Shown here: one piece after another, positions 10,538 to 21,829 of the stretch | Layout: each line of letters begins with the position of its first letter | Numbering within the stretch: the first letter of the stretch is position 1 | The notes under the pieces: model-generated | Told to the model about the DNA's origin: nothing | What the model saw: only the letters and a program-made list of their open reading frames with translations | The model's database searches: none | Position numbers and translations under genes: made by a program | From: Paracoccus aestuarii | Lineage (GTDB): Bacteria > Pseudomonadota > Alphaproteobacteria > Rhodobacterales > Rhodobacteraceae | DNA: 64,000 nucleotides | Reading direction: 5' to 3' | Assembly (NCBI RefSeq): GCF_028553885.1 | Contig: NZ_CP067169.1 | Span: 682,001 to 746,000, forward strand

Positions 10538-10951
10538 ATGCTGCAACCGAAACGGACGAAGTTCCGCAAACAGCACAAGGGCCGCATCCACGGCGAAGCC
10601 AAGGGCGGGTACAACCTGAACTTCGGCTCCTACGCCCTGAAGGCGACCGAGCCCGAGCGCGTCACCGCGCGCCAGATCGAGGCGGCCCGCCGCGCGATCA
10701 CGCGCCACATGAAGCGCCAGGGCCGCGTCTGGATCCGGATCTTCCCGGATGTCCCGGTCTCGTCGAAGCCGACCGAGGTGCGGATGGGTAAGGGCAAGGG
10801 TTCCGTCGATTTCTGGGCGGCCCGTGTCCATCCCGGCCGGATCATGTTCGAGATCGACGGCGTGAACGACACGATCGCCCGCGAGGCGCTGCGCCTCGGC
10901 GCGATGAAGCTGCCGGTCCTGACCCGCATCGTGGCGCGCGAGGACTGGTAA
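10538..10951 (+). CDS. rplP: 50S ribosomal protein L16
   Basis: Large-subunit protein L16, 137 aa, next to the A-site tRNA. Seen: [17 protein letters not shown] at the start, [25 protein letters not shown], and [20 protein letters not shown]. It is followed not by rpmC directly, as is usual, but by a 203-nt gap with a strong terminator-like hairpin. Confidence 0.97.
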   Translation: MLQPKRTKFRKQHKGRIHGEAKGGYNLNFGSYALKATEPERVTARQIEAARRAITRHMKRQGRVWIRIFPDVPVSSKPTEVRMGKGKGSVDFWAARVHPGRIMFEIDGVNDTIAREALRLGAMKLPVLTRIVAREDW

Positions 10952-10982
10952 GTCCCGCCCGCCCGGGCACAGATCACCGCAG

Positions 10983-11017
10983 GGGCCCCGCCGATCCGTC
11001 GGCGGGGCCCTTGTTTT
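10983..11017 (+). terminator. Intrinsic terminator between rplP and rpmC
   Basis: Perfect 12-bp GC-rich stem (10983-10994 with 10999-11010), loop TCCG, followed by TTGTTTT. By sequence this is the strongest terminator inside the ribosomal cluster. It should split or attenuate the S10 operon after rplP. Confidence 0.75.
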
Positions 11018-11040
11018 CCCGGCTTTCCGGGGATTGGGGC

Positions 11041-11069
11041 TTGCCAAGACCTGCACCAGCCTGTATGGG
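11041..11069 (+). promoter_or_regulatory. Candidate promoter before rpmC
   Basis: TTGCCA at 11041-11046, 17-nt spacer, TATGGG at 11064-11069, placed just after the terminator and 86 nt before rpmC. The -10 match is weak; the position after a terminator is the main support. Confidence 0.3.
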
Positions 11070-11154
11070 CAGGCCTTCATCATGAAACTCCACCGGAATC
11101 AGGGTGGCCCTGGGCATCAGGGGCTCTCCGGTGATGTTGAAAGGAACACGCGTC

Positions 11155-11361
11155 ATGGACGCCAAGGAACTGTCGGCGAAAACGCCCGACCAGCTGAAGG
11201 ACCAGCTGGTCGCCCTGAAGAAAGAGGCCTTCAACCTGCGCTTTCAGCAGGCCACCGGCCAGCTCGAGAGCACGGCGCGCATGCGGACCATCCGTCGCGA
11301 CGTCGCCCGTGTGAAGACGATTCTGAACCAGAAAGCGGCCGAAGCCGCGGCCTCGAACTAA
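11155..11361 (+). CDS. rpmC: 50S ribosomal protein L29
   Basis: Large-subunit protein L29, 68 aa, two helices near the tunnel exit. Seen: [18 protein letters not shown] and the core [16 protein letters not shown]. The ATG at 11155 after AAAGGAACACGC gives the family N-terminus; in-frame ATGs at 11104 and 11134 lie in non-conserved sequence. First gene after the internal terminator, 12 nt before rpsQ. Confidence 0.95.
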   Translation: MDAKELSAKTPDQLKDQLVALKKEAFNLRFQQATGQLESTARMRTIRRDVARVKTILNQKAAEAAASN

Positions 11362-11373
11362 GGAGCCCGGCCC

Positions 11374-11619
11374 ATGCCCAAGCGTATTCTGCAAGGCCGC
11401 GTCACCAGCGACAAGAACGAACAGACCGTCACCGTCCTGGTCGAACGCCGCTTCAAGCACCCGCTGCTGCACAAGACCGTGCGGTCGTCCAAGAAATACC
11501 GCGCGCATGACGCGCAGAACCAGTTCAAGGTCGGGGACCTCGTTCGCATCGTCGAATGTGCCCCGATCTCGAAGACGAAACGCTGGACTGTCCTGACGGA
11601 CGAAGCGGCTACCGCCTGA
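11374..11619 (+). CDS. rpsQ: 30S ribosomal protein S17
   Basis: Small-subunit protein S17, 81 aa, an OB-fold 16S rRNA binder. Seen: [19 protein letters not shown], the [12 protein letters not shown] strand, and [15 protein letters not shown] near the end. A 92-nt gap separates it from rplN. Confidence 0.96.
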   Translation: MPKRILQGRVTSDKNEQTVTVLVERRFKHPLLHKTVRSSKKYRAHDAQNQFKVGDLVRIVECAPISKTKRWTVLTDEAATA

Positions 11620-11711
11620 AGTCCATCATCACAGATCAGAAATGATCGAAACCCTGGGGCCGCCCCCATTCAAGAGACAGGGCGCGGTCCCCAAAGGTCG
11701 GGAGAAACCAA

Positions 11712-12080
11712 ATGATCCAGATGCAGACCAATCTGGATGTTGCTGACAACTCCGGCGCTCGCCGGGTTCAGTGCATCAAGGTCCTGGGTGGTTCGCACCG
11801 TCGCTATGCGTCGGTGGGCGACATCATCGTCGTGTCCGTCAAGGAAGCCATCCCGCGGGGCCGGGTCAAGAAAGGTGACGTCCGCAAGGCCGTCGTCGTC
11901 CGCACCGCGAAAGAAGTGAACCGTGAAGACGGCACCTCGATCCGCTTCGACCGCAACGCCGCCGTCATCCTGAACAACCAGGGCGAACCGGTCGGCACCC
12001 GTATCTTCGGGCCGGTCGTGCGCGAGCTGCGTGCCAAGAACTTCATGAAGATCATCTCGCTCGCTCCGGAGGTGCTGTGA
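11712..12080 (+). CDS. rplN: 50S ribosomal protein L14
   Basis: Large-subunit protein L14, 122 aa, at the subunit interface. Seen: [20 protein letters not shown], the family signature region [13 protein letters not shown], and [25 protein letters not shown] at the end. The stop TGA shares one base with the rplX start. Confidence 0.97.
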   Translation: MIQMQTNLDVADNSGARRVQCIKVLGGSHRRYASVGDIIVVSVKEAIPRGRVKKGDVRKAVVVRTAKEVNREDGTSIRFDRNAAVILNNQGEPVGTRIFGPVVRELRAKNFMKIISLAPEVL

Positions 12081-12385
12081 TGGCTGCCAAGCTGAAGAAG
12101 GGCGACAAGGTCGTCGTGCTGGCCGGCAAGGACAAGGGCAAGCAGGGTGAGATCACCGCTGTCATGCCCAAGGACAACAAGGCCATCGTGGACGGCGTGA
12201 ACGTCGCCATCCGCCACACCAAGCAGTCCCAGAACAGCCAGGGCGGCCGCGTGGCGAAGGCCATGCCGATCGACCTGTCGAACCTGGCGCTGATGGACAA
12301 GGACGGCAAGGCGACCCGCGTGGGCTTCCGCATGGAAGACGGCGCGAAGGTCCGTTTCGCCAAGACCACGGGAGACGTGATCTGA
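12080..12385 (+). CDS. rplX: 50S ribosomal protein L24
   Basis: Large-subunit assembly initiator L24, 101 aa. KOW motif near the N-terminus: [23 protein letters not shown] at 12080 overlaps the rplN stop by one base, and the stop overlaps rplE by one base, so the three are translationally coupled. Confidence 0.96.
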   Translation: MAAKLKKGDKVVVLAGKDKGKQGEITAVMPKDNKAIVDGVNVAIRHTKQSQNSQGGRVAKAMPIDLSNLALMDKDGKATRVGFRMEDGAKVRFAKTTGDVI

Positions 12386-12945
12386 TGCTGGACGCAACCA
12401 AGTACACGCCCCGCCTGCGCGCGGAGTTCCGTGACAAGATCAAGGCCGCGCTGAAGGAAGAGTTCGGCTACAAGAACGATATGCAGATCCCGCGTCTGGA
12501 CAAGATCGTCCTGAACATGGGCGTCGGCGAAGCCGTCAAGGACACCAAGAAGGTCAAGCAGGCCGCCGAGGAGCTGTCGCTCATCGCCGGTCAGAAGGCT
12601 GTCATCACGCATGCCAAGAAGTCGATCGCCGGCTTCCGCGTCCGTGAGGAGATGCCGCTCGGCTGCAAGGTGACCCTGCGCGGCGACCGCATGTACGAAT
12701 TCCTGGACCGCCTGATCAACATCGCGCTGCCGCGCGTCCGCGACTTCCGCGGCGTGAAGCCGACCTCGTTCGACGGTCGGGGCAACTATGCGATGGGTCT
12801 GAAGGAACAGATCGTGTTCCCGGAAATCAACTTCGACAAGGTCGACGAAGTTCTGGGGATGGACATCATCATCTGCACCACCGCGACGACCGACGCGGAA
12901 GCGAAGTCGCTGTTGAAGCATTTCAACATGCCGTTCACCAGCTGA
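12385..12945 (+). CDS. rplE: 50S ribosomal protein L5
   Basis: Large-subunit protein L5, 186 aa, which binds 5S rRNA. Seen: [19 protein letters not shown], the [20 protein letters not shown] loop, and [15 protein letters not shown]. Coupled to rplX; rpsN follows after 19 nt. Confidence 0.97.
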   Translation: MLDATKYTPRLRAEFRDKIKAALKEEFGYKNDMQIPRLDKIVLNMGVGEAVKDTKKVKQAAEELSLIAGQKAVITHAKKSIAGFRVREEMPLGCKVTLRGDRMYEFLDRLINIALPRVRDFRGVKPTSFDGRGNYAMGLKEQIVFPEINFDKVDEVLGMDIIICTTATTDAEAKSLLKHFNMPFTS

Positions 12946-12964
12946 TCGCGGAGGGAAAGAAGAT

Positions 12965-13270
12965 ATGGCAAAGAAATCCATGATCGAGCGCGAGAAGAAG
13001 CGCGAGCGTCTGGTCAAGCAGTACGCCTCCAAGCGTGCCGACCTGAAAGAGATCATCAACGACCAGTCCCGTCCGATGGAAGAGCGGTTCAAGGCCTCGC
13101 TGAAGCTGGCCGAACTGCCGCGCAACTCGTCGGCGACGCGTCTGCACAACCGGTGCCAACTGACCGGTCGTCCGCATGCGTATTACCGCAAACTGAAACT
13201 GTCGCGGATCATGCTGCGCGAGCTGGGCTCGCAAGGTCAGATCCCCGGCCTGGTCAAGTCCAGCTGGTAA
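12965..13270 (+). CDS. rpsN: 30S ribosomal protein S14 (long, zinc-free form)
   Basis: Small-subunit protein S14, 101 aa. The length and the lack of the four-cysteine zinc motif place it in the long C-minus form. Signature [21 protein letters not shown] near the C-terminus, ending GLVKSSW. Preceded by GGAGGGAAAG. Normal order between rplE and rpsH. Confidence 0.96.
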   Translation: MAKKSMIEREKKRERLVKQYASKRADLKEIINDQSRPMEERFKASLKLAELPRNSSATRLHNRCQLTGRPHAYYRKLKLSRIMLRELGSQGQIPGLVKSSW

Positions 13271-13283
13271 GGGGGCATACAGA

Positions 13284-13679
13284 ATGATGAACGATCCTCT
13301 CGGCGATATGCTGACCCGCATCCGCAATGCGCAGATGCGCGGCAAATCGACCGTCCGCACCCCCGCCTCCAAGCTGCGTGCCTGGGTTCTGGACGTGCTG
13401 CAAAGCGAAGGTTACATCCGCGGCTACGAGGAAGTGACCACCGAAGCCGGCCATAAGGAGCTGGAAATCGGCCTGAAATACCACGACGGAAGCCCGGTCA
13501 TCCGGGAACTGTCGCGCGTGTCCAAGCCCGGTCGCCGCGTCTATGCCGGTTCCAAGGAAATCCCGCAGGTCCGTCAGGGTCTGGGCGTCTCCATCGTCTC
13601 GACTCCCAAGGGCGTCATGTCGGATGCAGCGGCTCGCAACGCCAATGTCGGCGGCGAAGTCCTCTGCACCGTGTTCTAA
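13284..13679 (+). CDS. rpsH: 30S ribosomal protein S8
   Basis: Small-subunit protein S8, about 131 aa; in E. coli it represses the spc operon. Seen: [19 protein letters not shown] and the C-terminal signature [20 protein letters not shown]. Two tandem ATG codons at 13284 and 13287; the first has the better spacing from GGGGGC. Confidence 0.96.
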   Translation: MMNDPLGDMLTRIRNAQMRGKSTVRTPASKLRAWVLDVLQSEGYIRGYEEVTTEAGHKELEIGLKYHDGSPVIRELSRVSKPGRRVYAGSKEIPQVRQGLGVSIVSTPKGVMSDAAARNANVGGEVLCTVF

Positions 13680-13689
13680 GGAGGGCGGA

Positions 13690-14223
13690 ATGTCTCGGAT
13701 TGGTAAGAAGCCGGTCGAACTGCCCAAGGGCGTGACGGCCGAGATCAAGGGTCAGACCATCGAAGTTAAGGGGCCGAAAGGCACCCGCAGCTTCACGGCG
13801 ACCGATGATGTGGACCTGACCCTGGAAGAGGGTTCGGTTTCGGTGAAGCCGCGCGGCACGTCCAAACGTGCCCGCCAGCAGTGGGGCATGACCCGCTCGA
13901 TGATCGAGAACCTGGCGACGGGCGTCTCGACGGGCTTCAAGAAGGAGCTGGAGATCCAGGGCGTGGGTTACCGCGCCAACATGCAGGGCAATGTCCTGAA
14001 GCTGGCTCTGGGTTATTCGCATGACGTGAACTTCGAGGTGCCGGAAGGCGTCACGATCACGTCGCCGAAGCAGACCGAAATCGTTGTGGAGGGCATCGAC
14101 CAGCAGCTGGTTGGTCAGGTTGCCGCGAACATCCGCGAGTGGCGCAAGCCTGAGCCCTACAAGGGCAAGGGCATCCGCTACAAGGGCGAGTATGTCTTCC
14201 GCAAGGAAGGCAAGAAGAAGTAA
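13690..14223 (+). CDS. rplF: 50S ribosomal protein L6
   Basis: Large-subunit protein L6, 177 aa, two related domains near the factor-binding site. The start [15 protein letters not shown] at 13690 follows AAGGAGGGCGGA; the frame is open upstream inside rpsH but is not conserved. Seen: [11 protein letters not shown] and the C-terminal signature [16 protein letters not shown]. Confidence 0.97.
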   Translation: MSRIGKKPVELPKGVTAEIKGQTIEVKGPKGTRSFTATDDVDLTLEEGSVSVKPRGTSKRARQQWGMTRSMIENLATGVSTGFKKELEIQGVGYRANMQGNVLKLALGYSHDVNFEVPEGVTITSPKQTEIVVEGIDQQLVGQVAANIREWRKPEPYKGKGIRYKGEYVFRKEGKKK

Positions 14224-14235
14224 GGGGCGCATGAA

Positions 14236-14595
14236 ATGGCACTGAAAAAGCAAGAGCTGTTCCAGAAGCGCCGCCTGCGCGTGCGGAACAAACTGCGGGC
14301 GATGTCGAACGGCCGTCCGCGGTTGTCGATCCACCGGTCGTCGAAGAACATCTCGGTTCAGGTCATCGACGACCTGAACGGCGTGACCCTGGCCTCGGCC
14401 AGCACGCTGGAGAAGGATTTCGGCCTGGTGGGCAAGAACAACGTCGAGGCCGCCGCCAAGATCGGCACCGCGATCGCCGAGCGTGCGAAGGCCGCCGGCG
14501 TCGAGGAAGTGGTCTTCGACCGCGGCGGCTTCATCTTCCACGGCAAAGTCAAGGCTCTGGCCGACGCCGCCCGTGAAGGTGGCCTGAAGTTCTGA
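14236..14595 (+). CDS. rplR: 50S ribosomal protein L18
   Basis: Large-subunit protein L18, 119 aa, a 5S rRNA binder. Seen: [43 protein letters not shown], and the C-terminal [20 protein letters not shown] 121-nt gap with a hairpin separates it from rpsE. Confidence 0.97.
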   Translation: MALKKQELFQKRRLRVRNKLRAMSNGRPRLSIHRSSKNISVQVIDDLNGVTLASASTLEKDFGLVGKNNVEAAAKIGTAIAERAKAAGVEEVVFDRGGFIFHGKVKALADAAREGGLKF

Positions 14596-14603
14596 TGTTG
14601 CGG

Positions 14604-14623
14604 GCGGCGCTTTCGGGCGCCGC
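14604..14623 (+). other. Hairpin between rplR and rpsE
   Basis: Seven-base-pair stem GCGGCGC / GCGCCGC with loop TTTCGG, ten nt after the rplR stop. No T-run follows. Probably a processing or stability structure. Confidence 0.35.
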
Positions 14624-14716
14624 TCCGATGACCCGGGGGCGGACGGTTTCGGTCGCCCGCCCACCTGGGTTGATGTGATCGGCGCCAAGCGCGCGCCAAC
14701 CAGGAAGGAATGCCTC

Positions 14717-15283
14717 ATGGCAGAACGTGACAACCGCCGGGGTCGCCGCGACGAGCGCGAAGAGAACCCGGAATTCCAGGATCGCCTCGTCGCGATCAAC
14801 CGCGTTTCGAAAACCGTCAAGGGCGGCAAGCGCTTCGGCTTTGCGGCGCTCGTCGTCGTGGGCGACCAGCGCGGCCGCGTCGGCTTCGGCAAGGGCAAGG
14901 CCAAGGAGGTCCCCGAGGCCATCCGCAAGGCCACCGAGCAGGCCAAGCGCAACCTGATCCGCGTCCCGCTGCGCGACGGCCGCACCCTGCATCATGACAT
15001 GGAAGGCCGCCACGGCGCCGGCAAGGTCATCATGCGGACCGCCGTTCCCGGTACCGGGATCATCGCGGGCGGCCCGATGCGCGCCGTCTTCGAGATGCTG
15101 GGCGTCCAGGACGTCGTGGCCAAGTCGCAGGGGTCGCAGAACCCCTACAACATGATCCGCGCCACCCTGGATGGCCTGAAAAAGGAATCGAGCCCCCGTT
15201 CGGTCGCGCAGCGTCGCGGCAAGAAGGTGGCCGACATCCTGCAGCAGGACACCAAGCCGGCTGCCGAAGCCGTCGAAGCCTAA
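14717..15283 (+). CDS. rpsE: 30S ribosomal protein S5
   Basis: Small-subunit protein S5, 188 aa, involved in decoding accuracy. The ATG at 14717 after AGGAAGGAATG gives [13 protein letters not shown]. Seen: the dsRNA-binding fold with [20 protein letters not shown] and the signature [17 protein letters not shown]. Also [18 protein letters not shown]. Ten nt before rpmD. Confidence 0.97.
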   Translation: MAERDNRRGRRDEREENPEFQDRLVAINRVSKTVKGGKRFGFAALVVVGDQRGRVGFGKGKAKEVPEAIRKATEQAKRNLIRVPLRDGRTLHHDMEGRHGAGKVIMRTAVPGTGIIAGGPMRAVFEMLGVQDVVAKSQGSQNPYNMIRATLDGLKKESSPRSVAQRRGKKVADILQQDTKPAAEAVEA

Positions 15284-15292
15284 GGAGCCATC

Positions 15293-15478
15293 ATGGGAAC
15301 CATCGTCGTCAAGCAGATCGGCAGCCCGATCCGCCGCCCCGCCATCCAGCGCGAGACGCTGAAGGGTCTGGGCCTGAACAAGATGCATCGCACGCGGGAA
15401 CTGGAGGACACGCCTTCGGTCCGCGGCATGGTCAACAAGATCCCGCATCTGGTGACCATCATCGAAGAAAAGAACTGA
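15293..15478 (+). CDS. rpmD: 50S ribosomal protein L30
   Basis: Large-subunit protein L30, 61 aa, normal length. Seen: [20 protein letters not shown] and the core [20 protein letters not shown]. Followed by a strong palindromic terminator, so transcription of rplO and secY probably restarts downstream. Confidence 0.96.
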   Translation: MGTIVVKQIGSPIRRPAIQRETLKGLGLNKMHRTRELEDTPSVRGMVNKIPHLVTIIEEKN

Positions 15479-15504
15479 GGCCCGTCAGGCCCTGTTCATC
15501 GAAA

Positions 15505-15530
15505 CGCCCCGCCGATCGGCGGGGCGTTTT
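15505..15530 (+). terminator. Bidirectional terminator after rpmD
   Basis: Perfect 22-nt palindrome (15505-15526) of GC-rich arms flanked by AAA on the left and TTTT on the right. It can act on both strands, between rpmD and the convergent minus-strand gene. Confidence 0.75.
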
Positions 15531-15542
15531 GCGTTCCGGACC

Positions 15543-16175
15543 TCAGTCCTCCTCGCGGCAGGCATAGAGCGTGCCGCCCACGGCCACGACCGACACGGCC
15601 GCCCCGGTCAGCAGCACGGGCGATGCCGCCACGGCCGCCGCCGCCCCGCCGAGCGAGGCCAGCGCCCCGGAGATCGCGCTGCCGGTGCCGTTCAGGATGA
15701 CCGCGCCCGACCCGTCGGGCAGGGCCTGCAGCCCCTGGACCGACCGCCGCGCGGCCGCCCCGGTCAGGGCATTGGCGGCCGCCGTGGTCTGGTTCACCCG
15801 CCGACAGACCGAGCGCGACGCTGCGCGGCACTGGCCCAGGCTGTCGCGGGCGCCCAGGTCATAGCCGATCACCGAATCGCTGGCCTTGTCATGGCGCAGG
15901 CAGAAGGGCTGGCGTTCCTCGTCGGTCAGTTCCGGCGTCAGGCTGCGCAGCACCACATAGCTGGGGCAGTCGTGGCGCCCGACGCGGGCGGCCAGGGCCT
16001 GCCTGCGGGTGAAGCTGTCATCCTGGCGCGCCTCGGCGGGGTCATAGGCCATCACGACGTCGCGGTCGTTGATGCGCGCGGTGCAGAAGACCGGCTCGGC
16101 CAGGGCGGGGGCCGCGGTCAAGGTTGCGGTCAGGGCCGCGGTCAGGGCGAAAAGGGAAAGGGTCAGGCGCCTCAT
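15543..16175 (-). CDS. Secreted hypothetical protein on the antisense strand of the spc operon
   Basis: Unrecognised 210-aa protein. The start at 16175 gives a clear signal peptide: basic MRR, a hydrophobic stretch rich in Leu, Thr and Ala, then the cleavage-like ALA-EP near residue 26. The mature part has several cysteines (VFCTAR, HDCPSY, PFCLRH, GQCRA, SVCRR, and ACREED at the end), suggesting disulphides. A Gly/Ala-rich hydrophobic stretch near 165-200 may be a membrane anchor. It is convergent with rpmD across a shared terminator and divergent from rplO. Such a gene does not belong to the usual spc operon order. Function unknown. Confidence 0.6.
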   Translation of the reverse strand: MRRLTLSLFALTAALTATLTAAPALAEPVFCTARINDRDVVMAYDPAEARQDDSFTRRQALAARVGRHDCPSYVVLRSLTPELTDEERQPFCLRHDKASDSVIGYDLGARDSLGQCRAASRSVCRRVNQTTAAANALTGAAARRSVQGLQALPDGSGAVILNGTGSAISGALASLGGAAAAVAASPVLLTGAAVSVVAVGGTLYACREED

Positions 16176-16286
16176 GGGGGTGTCCTGTCGGTTGCGTCTG
16201 CATCGATGACTGGGGCAGGGGGGCGCGGCGCTCAAGACACAAGATGGTGTCATGGCCCCGCGGGGCGGGCGGCGTTGCAGGATTGC

Positions 16287-16315
16287 TTGAATGCCGCGGC
16301 GATCGGGTGTATTGC
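16287..16315 (+). promoter_or_regulatory. Candidate promoter for rplO-secY-adk
   Basis: TTGAAT at 16287-16292, 17-nt spacer, TATTGC at 16310-16315, about 95 nt before rplO. A promoter is needed here because the spc operon is interrupted by a terminator and an oppositely oriented gene. Confidence 0.4.
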
Positions 16316-16408
16316 GCCCCGGTGCCTCAGGGCACAGTGATTCAACAAGCAAGAAAAGCCGTGGCCCCCTGTTTCGCTTCGAGGGTGCGTCCGGCAAGGA
16401 GAAGCGAC

Positions 16409-16885
16409 ATGAAACTGCATGAAATCCGCGACAATGACGGCGCCAACCGCACCAAGAAGCGCGTCGCCCGCGGCCCCGGTTCGGGCAAGGGCAAGACCGC
16501 AGGCCGCGGCATCAAGGGCCAGAAATCGCGTTCGGGCGTCGCGCTGAACGGTTATGAAGGCGGCCAGATGCCGCTCTATCGCCGTCTGCCCAAGCGTGGC
16601 TTCACCGCGCCCAACACCAAGAGCTTCGCCGTCGTCAACCTGGGCATGATCCAGGGCTTCATCGACGCGGGTAAGATCGACGGCTCCGCCGAGCTGACCG
16701 AGGATGCGCTGGTCGCCTCGGGCCTCGTGCGCCGCAAGCTGGACGGCATCCGTCTGCTGGCCAAGGGCGAACTGAAGGCCGGCCTGACCATCAGCGTCAC
16801 CGGCGCGTCGAAGGCCGCCATCGAGGCGGTCGAGAAGGCCGGCGGCAAGGTCCAGTTGGCCGCGCCCAAGGCGGCGGCCGAATAA
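16409..16885 (+). CDS. rplO: 50S ribosomal protein L15
   Basis: Large-subunit protein L15, 158 aa. The start [14 protein letters not shown] at 16409 after GGCAAGGAGAAG is the conserved N-terminus; a longer open frame upstream is not. Seen: [21 protein letters not shown], the [17 protein letters not shown] signature, and the C-terminal [14 protein letters not shown]. Begins the second half of the spc operon. Confidence 0.96.
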   Translation: MKLHEIRDNDGANRTKKRVARGPGSGKGKTAGRGIKGQKSRSGVALNGYEGGQMPLYRRLPKRGFTAPNTKSFAVVNLGMIQGFIDAGKIDGSAELTEDALVASGLVRRKLDGIRLLAKGELKAGLTISVTGASKAAIEAVEKAGGKVQLAAPKAAAE

Positions 16886-16995
16886 GCTGTTGATCGGGGC
16901 GCGCGCGCCCCATAGATAGCATTCAGGTTTTCAGGCGCCGCCGGTCCCCGCGAAAACGGGTCGGCGGCGCTGTCATGACACGGGACGGACTTCAT

Positions 16996-18366
<1,371 letters not shown>

Positions 18367-18423
18367 GGGCGCGGCGGGACCGAAAGGGCCGAAATTAATG
18401 GCCAGCCTGAGGGGGACAGACGC

Positions 18424-19002
18424 ATGACCATCAACATCATCCTGTTGGGACCGCCGGGTGCCGGCAAGGGCACCCAGGCCAAGCGTCTGGTGGATGAACG
18501 CGGCCTGGTGCAGCTGTCCACCGGCGACATGCTGCGGGCCGCCCGGTCCTCGGGGACCGAGATGGGCAAGCGCGTGGCCGAGGTCATGGACCGGGGCGAG
18601 CTGGTCACAGACGAAATCGTCATCGGCCTGATTCGCGAACAGCTGGACCGCGGCGGCAAGGGCTTCATCTTTGACGGCTTCCCCCGGACGCTGGCCCAGG
18701 CCGACGCCCTGGGCCGCCTGCTGGAGGAGACCGGCATGAAGCTGGACGCGGTGATCGAGCTGCAGGTCGATGACGAGGCCTTGGTCGGCCGGATCGTCAA
18801 GCGCGCCGAGGAGAGCCGCGCCGCGGGTCAGGAGGTCCGCCGCGACGACACGCCCGAGGTCTTTGCCGACCGGCTGCGGGAATATTACAAGAAGACCGCG
18901 CCGCTTCTGGGCTACTATTACGCCAAGGGCGATCTTCAGGCGGTGGACGGCATGGGCGCGATGGATGACGTCGCCGAGGCCATCGCCGCCAAGCTGCCCT
19001 GA
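18424..19002 (+). CDS. adk: Adenylate kinase (short form)
   Basis: Interconverts ATP plus AMP and two ADP. P-loop [14 protein letters not shown] at the N-terminus, AMP-binding [17 protein letters not shown], and R-R-D-D-T in the lid region. At 192 aa it is the short-LID type with no zinc-finger lid. The gene follows secY as in most bacteria, preceded by GAGGGGGACAG. A hairpin terminator lies after it. Confidence 0.95.
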   Translation: MTINIILLGPPGAGKGTQAKRLVDERGLVQLSTGDMLRAARSSGTEMGKRVAEVMDRGELVTDEIVIGLIREQLDRGGKGFIFDGFPRTLAQADALGRLLEETGMKLDAVIELQVDDEALVGRIVKRAEESRAAGQEVRRDDTPEVFADRLREYYKKTAPLLGYYYAKGDLQAVDGMGAMDDVAEAIAAKLP

Positions 19003-19101
19003 GGCGGCATCAGGCCCCGGCGCTTGACGGCGGGGCCGACTGCCGCTAGATCACGGCATCTCGCAAGAGAATCACCCGGTCCGCGGGTGGATCATCGATT
19101 T

Positions 19102-19132
19102 GGCCCGAAGGCATGGCTTTCGGGCCTTGCGT
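19102..19132 (+). terminator. Hairpin between adk and rpsM
   Basis: Eleven-base-pair stem GGCCCGAAGGC / GCTTTCGGGCC with loop ATG (one G-U), followed by TTGCGTT. Likely a partial terminator before the alpha operon. Confidence 0.55.
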
Positions 19133-19182
19133 TGTGAAAAAAGGTTCCGGCGTTACGGAACCGCAACTGAAAAGGAAAACGC

Positions 19183-19551
19183 GTGGCTCGTATTGCTGGC
19201 GTCAACATTCCGACGGGGAAACGCGTCCCCATCGCACTGACCTATATCCACGGCATCGGCGACATGTTCGCCGAACAGATCTGCGAGGCGACCGGCATCG
19301 ACCGCACGCGCCGCGTCAATGAACTGTCGGATGCCGAAGTCCTGTCGATCCGCGAATATATCGACGCCAACCTGACCGTCGAGGGCGACCTGCGCCGCGA
19401 AGTCCAGATGAACATCAAGCGCATGATGGATCTGGGTTCGTATCGCGGCCTGCGCCACCGTCGCGGCCTGCCCGTGCGCGGTCAGCGCACGCATACCAAC
19501 GCCCGCACCCGCAAGGGCCCGGCGAAACCGATCGCCGGCAAGAAGAAGTAA
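19183..19551 (+). CDS. rpsM: 30S ribosomal protein S13
   Basis: Small-subunit head protein S13, 122 aa, contacts the P-site tRNA. The start codon is GTG at 19183, after AAAAGGAAAAC, giving the family N-terminus [14 protein letters not shown]. Signature [22 protein letters not shown] near the C-terminus. First gene of the alpha operon. Confidence 0.96.
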   Translation: MARIAGVNIPTGKRVPIALTYIHGIGDMFAEQICEATGIDRTRRVNELSDAEVLSIREYIDANLTVEGDLRREVQMNIKRMMDLGSYRGLRHRRGLPVRGQRTHTNARTRKGPAKPIAGKKK

Positions 19552-19563
19552 GGGGGCAGCGAC

Positions 19564-19953
19564 ATGGCACGTGACAAGACCCGCATGAAGCGCAAGGAAC
19601 GCAAGAACATCGCCGCTGGCGTTGCTCATGTGAATTCGAGCTTCAACAACACCAAGATCCTGATCTCGGACGTCCAGGGCAATGCGATCGCATGGTCCTC
19701 GGCCGGCACGATGGGCTTCAAGGGGTCGCGCAAATCGACCCCCTATGCCGCCCAGATGGCCGCCGAGGATGCCGGCCGCAAGGCGCAGGAACACGGCGTC
19801 CGCACGCTGGACGTCGAGGTCCAGGGCCCCGGCTCGGGCCGCGAATCGGCTCTGCGCGCGCTGGCCGCGGCCGGCTTCAACATCACGGCCATCCGTGACG
19901 TGACGCCGATCGCGCATAACGGCTGCCGCCCGCCCAAGCGCCGTCGCGTCTGA
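19564..19953 (+). CDS. rpsK: 30S ribosomal protein S11
   Basis: Small-subunit platform protein S11, 129 aa. Seen: [35 protein letters not shown], and the C-terminal signature [19 protein letters not shown]. Twelve nt after rpsM. Confidence 0.97.
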   Translation: MARDKTRMKRKERKNIAAGVAHVNSSFNNTKILISDVQGNAIAWSSAGTMGFKGSRKSTPYAAQMAAEDAGRKAQEHGVRTLDVEVQGPGSGRESALRALAAAGFNITAIRDVTPIAHNGCRPPKRRRV

Positions 19954-19970
19954 TCGCGGATCATCAATGA

Positions 19971-19998
19971 CCGGCCCCCGCCTTTTCGCGGGGGCCGG
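19971..19998 (+). other. Strong hairpin between rpsK and rpoA
   Basis: Eleven-base-pair stem CCGGCCCCCGC / GCGGGGGCCGG with a T-rich loop. No T-run follows (GCTTATG), so it may attenuate or protect mRNA ends rather than stop transcription fully. Confidence 0.45.
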
Positions 19999-20067
19999 GC
20001 TTATGCATTTCACCTCGGGCGTTTCCGGCCACGGTCATGGGTCGGGGACAGGTATGGAGGAAAATCC

Positions 20068-21084
20068 ATGATCCACAAGAATTGGGCCGAACTGATCAAG
20101 CCGACCCAGCTGGTCGTCAAGCCGGGCGCCGACGCGACCCGCACCGCGACCCTGGTCGCGGAGCCGCTGGAGCGGGGCTTCGGCCTGACGCTTGGCAACG
20201 CGCTGCGCCGCGTGCTGATGTCGTCGCTGCAGGGCGGTGCCATCACCGCCGTCCAGATCGACAATGTCCTGCATGAATTCAGCAGCGTCGCCGGCGTCCG
20301 CGAGGACGTGACCGACATCGTTCTGAACCTGAAGGGCGTCACCCTGAAGATGGATGTCGAAGGCCCCAAGCGCCTGACCCTGTCCGCCAAGGGTCCGGGC
20401 GAGGTCAAGGCCAGCGACATCCAGGAAACGGCCGGCATCACCGTGCTGAACCGCGACCACGTCATATGCCACCTGGACGACGGCGCCGAGCTGAACATGG
20501 AACTGACCGTGCAGACGGGCAAGGGCTATGTCGCCGCCGACAAGAACCGCCCCGAGGATGCGCCCATCGGCCTGATTCCGATCGACGCGATCTTCTCGCC
20601 GGTCAAGCGCGTCAGCTACGAGGTTCAGCCGACCCGCGAGGGCCAGGTGCTGGATTACGACAAGCTGACGATGAAGATCGAGACGGACGGCTCGCTGACC
20701 CCCGAGGACGCCGTGGCCTATGCCGCGCGCATCGTCCAGGACCAGCTGTCGGTCTTCGTGAACTTCGACGAACCCGAATCGGCGACCCGCCAGGACAGCG
20801 ACGACGGGCTGGAATTCGACCCGCGCCTGCTGAAAAAGGTCGACGAGCTGGAGCTGTCGGTCCGTTCGGCGAACTGCCTGAAGAACGACAACATCGTCTA
20901 TATCGGCGACCTGATCCAGAAGACCGAGGCCGAGATGCTGCGGACCCCGAACTTTGGCCGCAAGTCCTTGAACGAGATCAAGGAAGTGCTGTCGGGCATG
21001 GGACTGCACCTGGGCATGGATGTGGTCGACTGGCCGCCGGAGAACATCGAGGACCTGGCCAAGCGTTTCGACGACCAGTTCTGA
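20068..21084 (+). CDS. rpoA: RNA polymerase alpha subunit
   Basis: Alpha subunit, 338 aa. The N-terminal domain (1-235) drives assembly: [20 protein letters not shown] and the [17 protein letters not shown] region. The C-terminal domain (about 255-338) binds UP elements and activators: [20 protein letters not shown] and [13 protein letters not shown]. Starts after ATGGAGGAAAATCC. Between rpsK and rplQ as normal. Confidence 0.97.
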   Translation: MIHKNWAELIKPTQLVVKPGADATRTATLVAEPLERGFGLTLGNALRRVLMSSLQGGAITAVQIDNVLHEFSSVAGVREDVTDIVLNLKGVTLKMDVEGPKRLTLSAKGPGEVKASDIQETAGITVLNRDHVICHLDDGAELNMELTVQTGKGYVAADKNRPEDAPIGLIPIDAIFSPVKRVSYEVQPTREGQVLDYDKLTMKIETDGSLTPEDAVAYAARIVQDQLSVFVNFDEPESATRQDSDDGLEFDPRLLKKVDELELSVRSANCLKNDNIVYIGDLIQKTEAEMLRTPNFGRKSLNEIKEVLSGMGLHLGMDVVDWPPENIEDLAKRFDDQF

Positions 21085-21090
21085 GATATC

Positions 21091-21110
21091 GGCGGGGGGT
21101 GACCCCCGCC
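21091..21110 (+). other. Hairpin between rpoA and rplQ
   Basis: Eight-base-pair stem GGCGGGGG / CCCCCGCC with loop GTGA, flanked by ATAT on both sides. No T-run. One of several stable hairpins in this operon. Confidence 0.4.
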
Positions 21111-21191
21111 GGATATGGGCATCCGCCCCAAGGAGAGCGGCCCGCACGCATGGGCCGCCGGACAAAGCAAAACACGCTGTAGGAGATCATC

Positions 21192-21608
21192 ATGCGTCAC
21201 GCTCGCGGTTACCGCCGCCTCAACCGTACCCACGAACACCGCAAGGCGCTGTTCGCCAACATGTCCGGCTCGCTGATCGAGCACGAGCAGATCAAGACCA
21301 CCTTGCCGAAAGCCAAGGAACTGCGTCCGATCGTCGAAAAGCTGATCACGCTGGCCAAGCGCGGCGATCTGCACGCCCGCCGTCAGGCCGCCGCCGCGCT
21401 GAAGCAGGACATGCATGTCGCCAAGCTGTTCGACGTCCTGGGCGAGCGCTACAAGGACCGTCAGGGCGGCTATGTCCGCATTATGAAGGCCGGCTTCCGC
21501 TATGGCGACATGGCGCCGATGGCGATCATCGAGCTGGTCGACCGCGACACCAGCGCCAAGGGCGCCGCCGACCGCGCCCGCCTGGAGGCGGAATACGCCG
21601 AGGAGTGA
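21192..21608 (+). CDS. rplQ: 50S ribosomal protein L17
   Basis: Large-subunit protein L17, 138 aa, last gene of the superoperon. Seen: [20 protein letters not shown] and the core [22 protein letters not shown]. Also [21 protein letters not shown] terminator hairpin follows 28 nt after the stop. Confidence 0.97.
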   Translation: MRHARGYRRLNRTHEHRKALFANMSGSLIEHEQIKTTLPKAKELRPIVEKLITLAKRGDLHARRQAAAALKQDMHVAKLFDVLGERYKDRQGGYVRIMKAGFRYGDMAPMAIIELVDRDTSAKGAADRARLEAEYAEE

Positions 21609-21635
21609 TCCCGGCGCTTCGGCTGACCGACATTG

Positions 21636-21665
21636 CCCCGTCGCGACCTGCCGCGGCGGGGTTTC
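21636..21665 (+). terminator. Terminator at the end of the ribosomal superoperon
   Basis: Ten-base-pair stem CCCCGTCGCG / CGCGGCGGGG (one G-U) followed by TTTCGCTTA. Expected position after rplQ. Confidence 0.6.
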
Positions 21666-21829
21666 GCTTATCCGCTTGACGTAGAGGCAGCGCGCATTCT
21701 TCGCCTTATTGCGGGTGGCGGACTGGCGGTATGACTGGAGGCGGCGCGGCCGTCTTCAGCGGCCGGCCAGGGGGAGAATGATGGAACGCAACCTATTTGC
21801 CATCGCGTTAACCAAATCGAAACTTAATG

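Noticed and set aside
9242..11083. 613-codon minus-strand open frame across rpsS-rplP
   Set aside because: Opposite five ribosomal protein genes with perfect family matches; antisense shadow.
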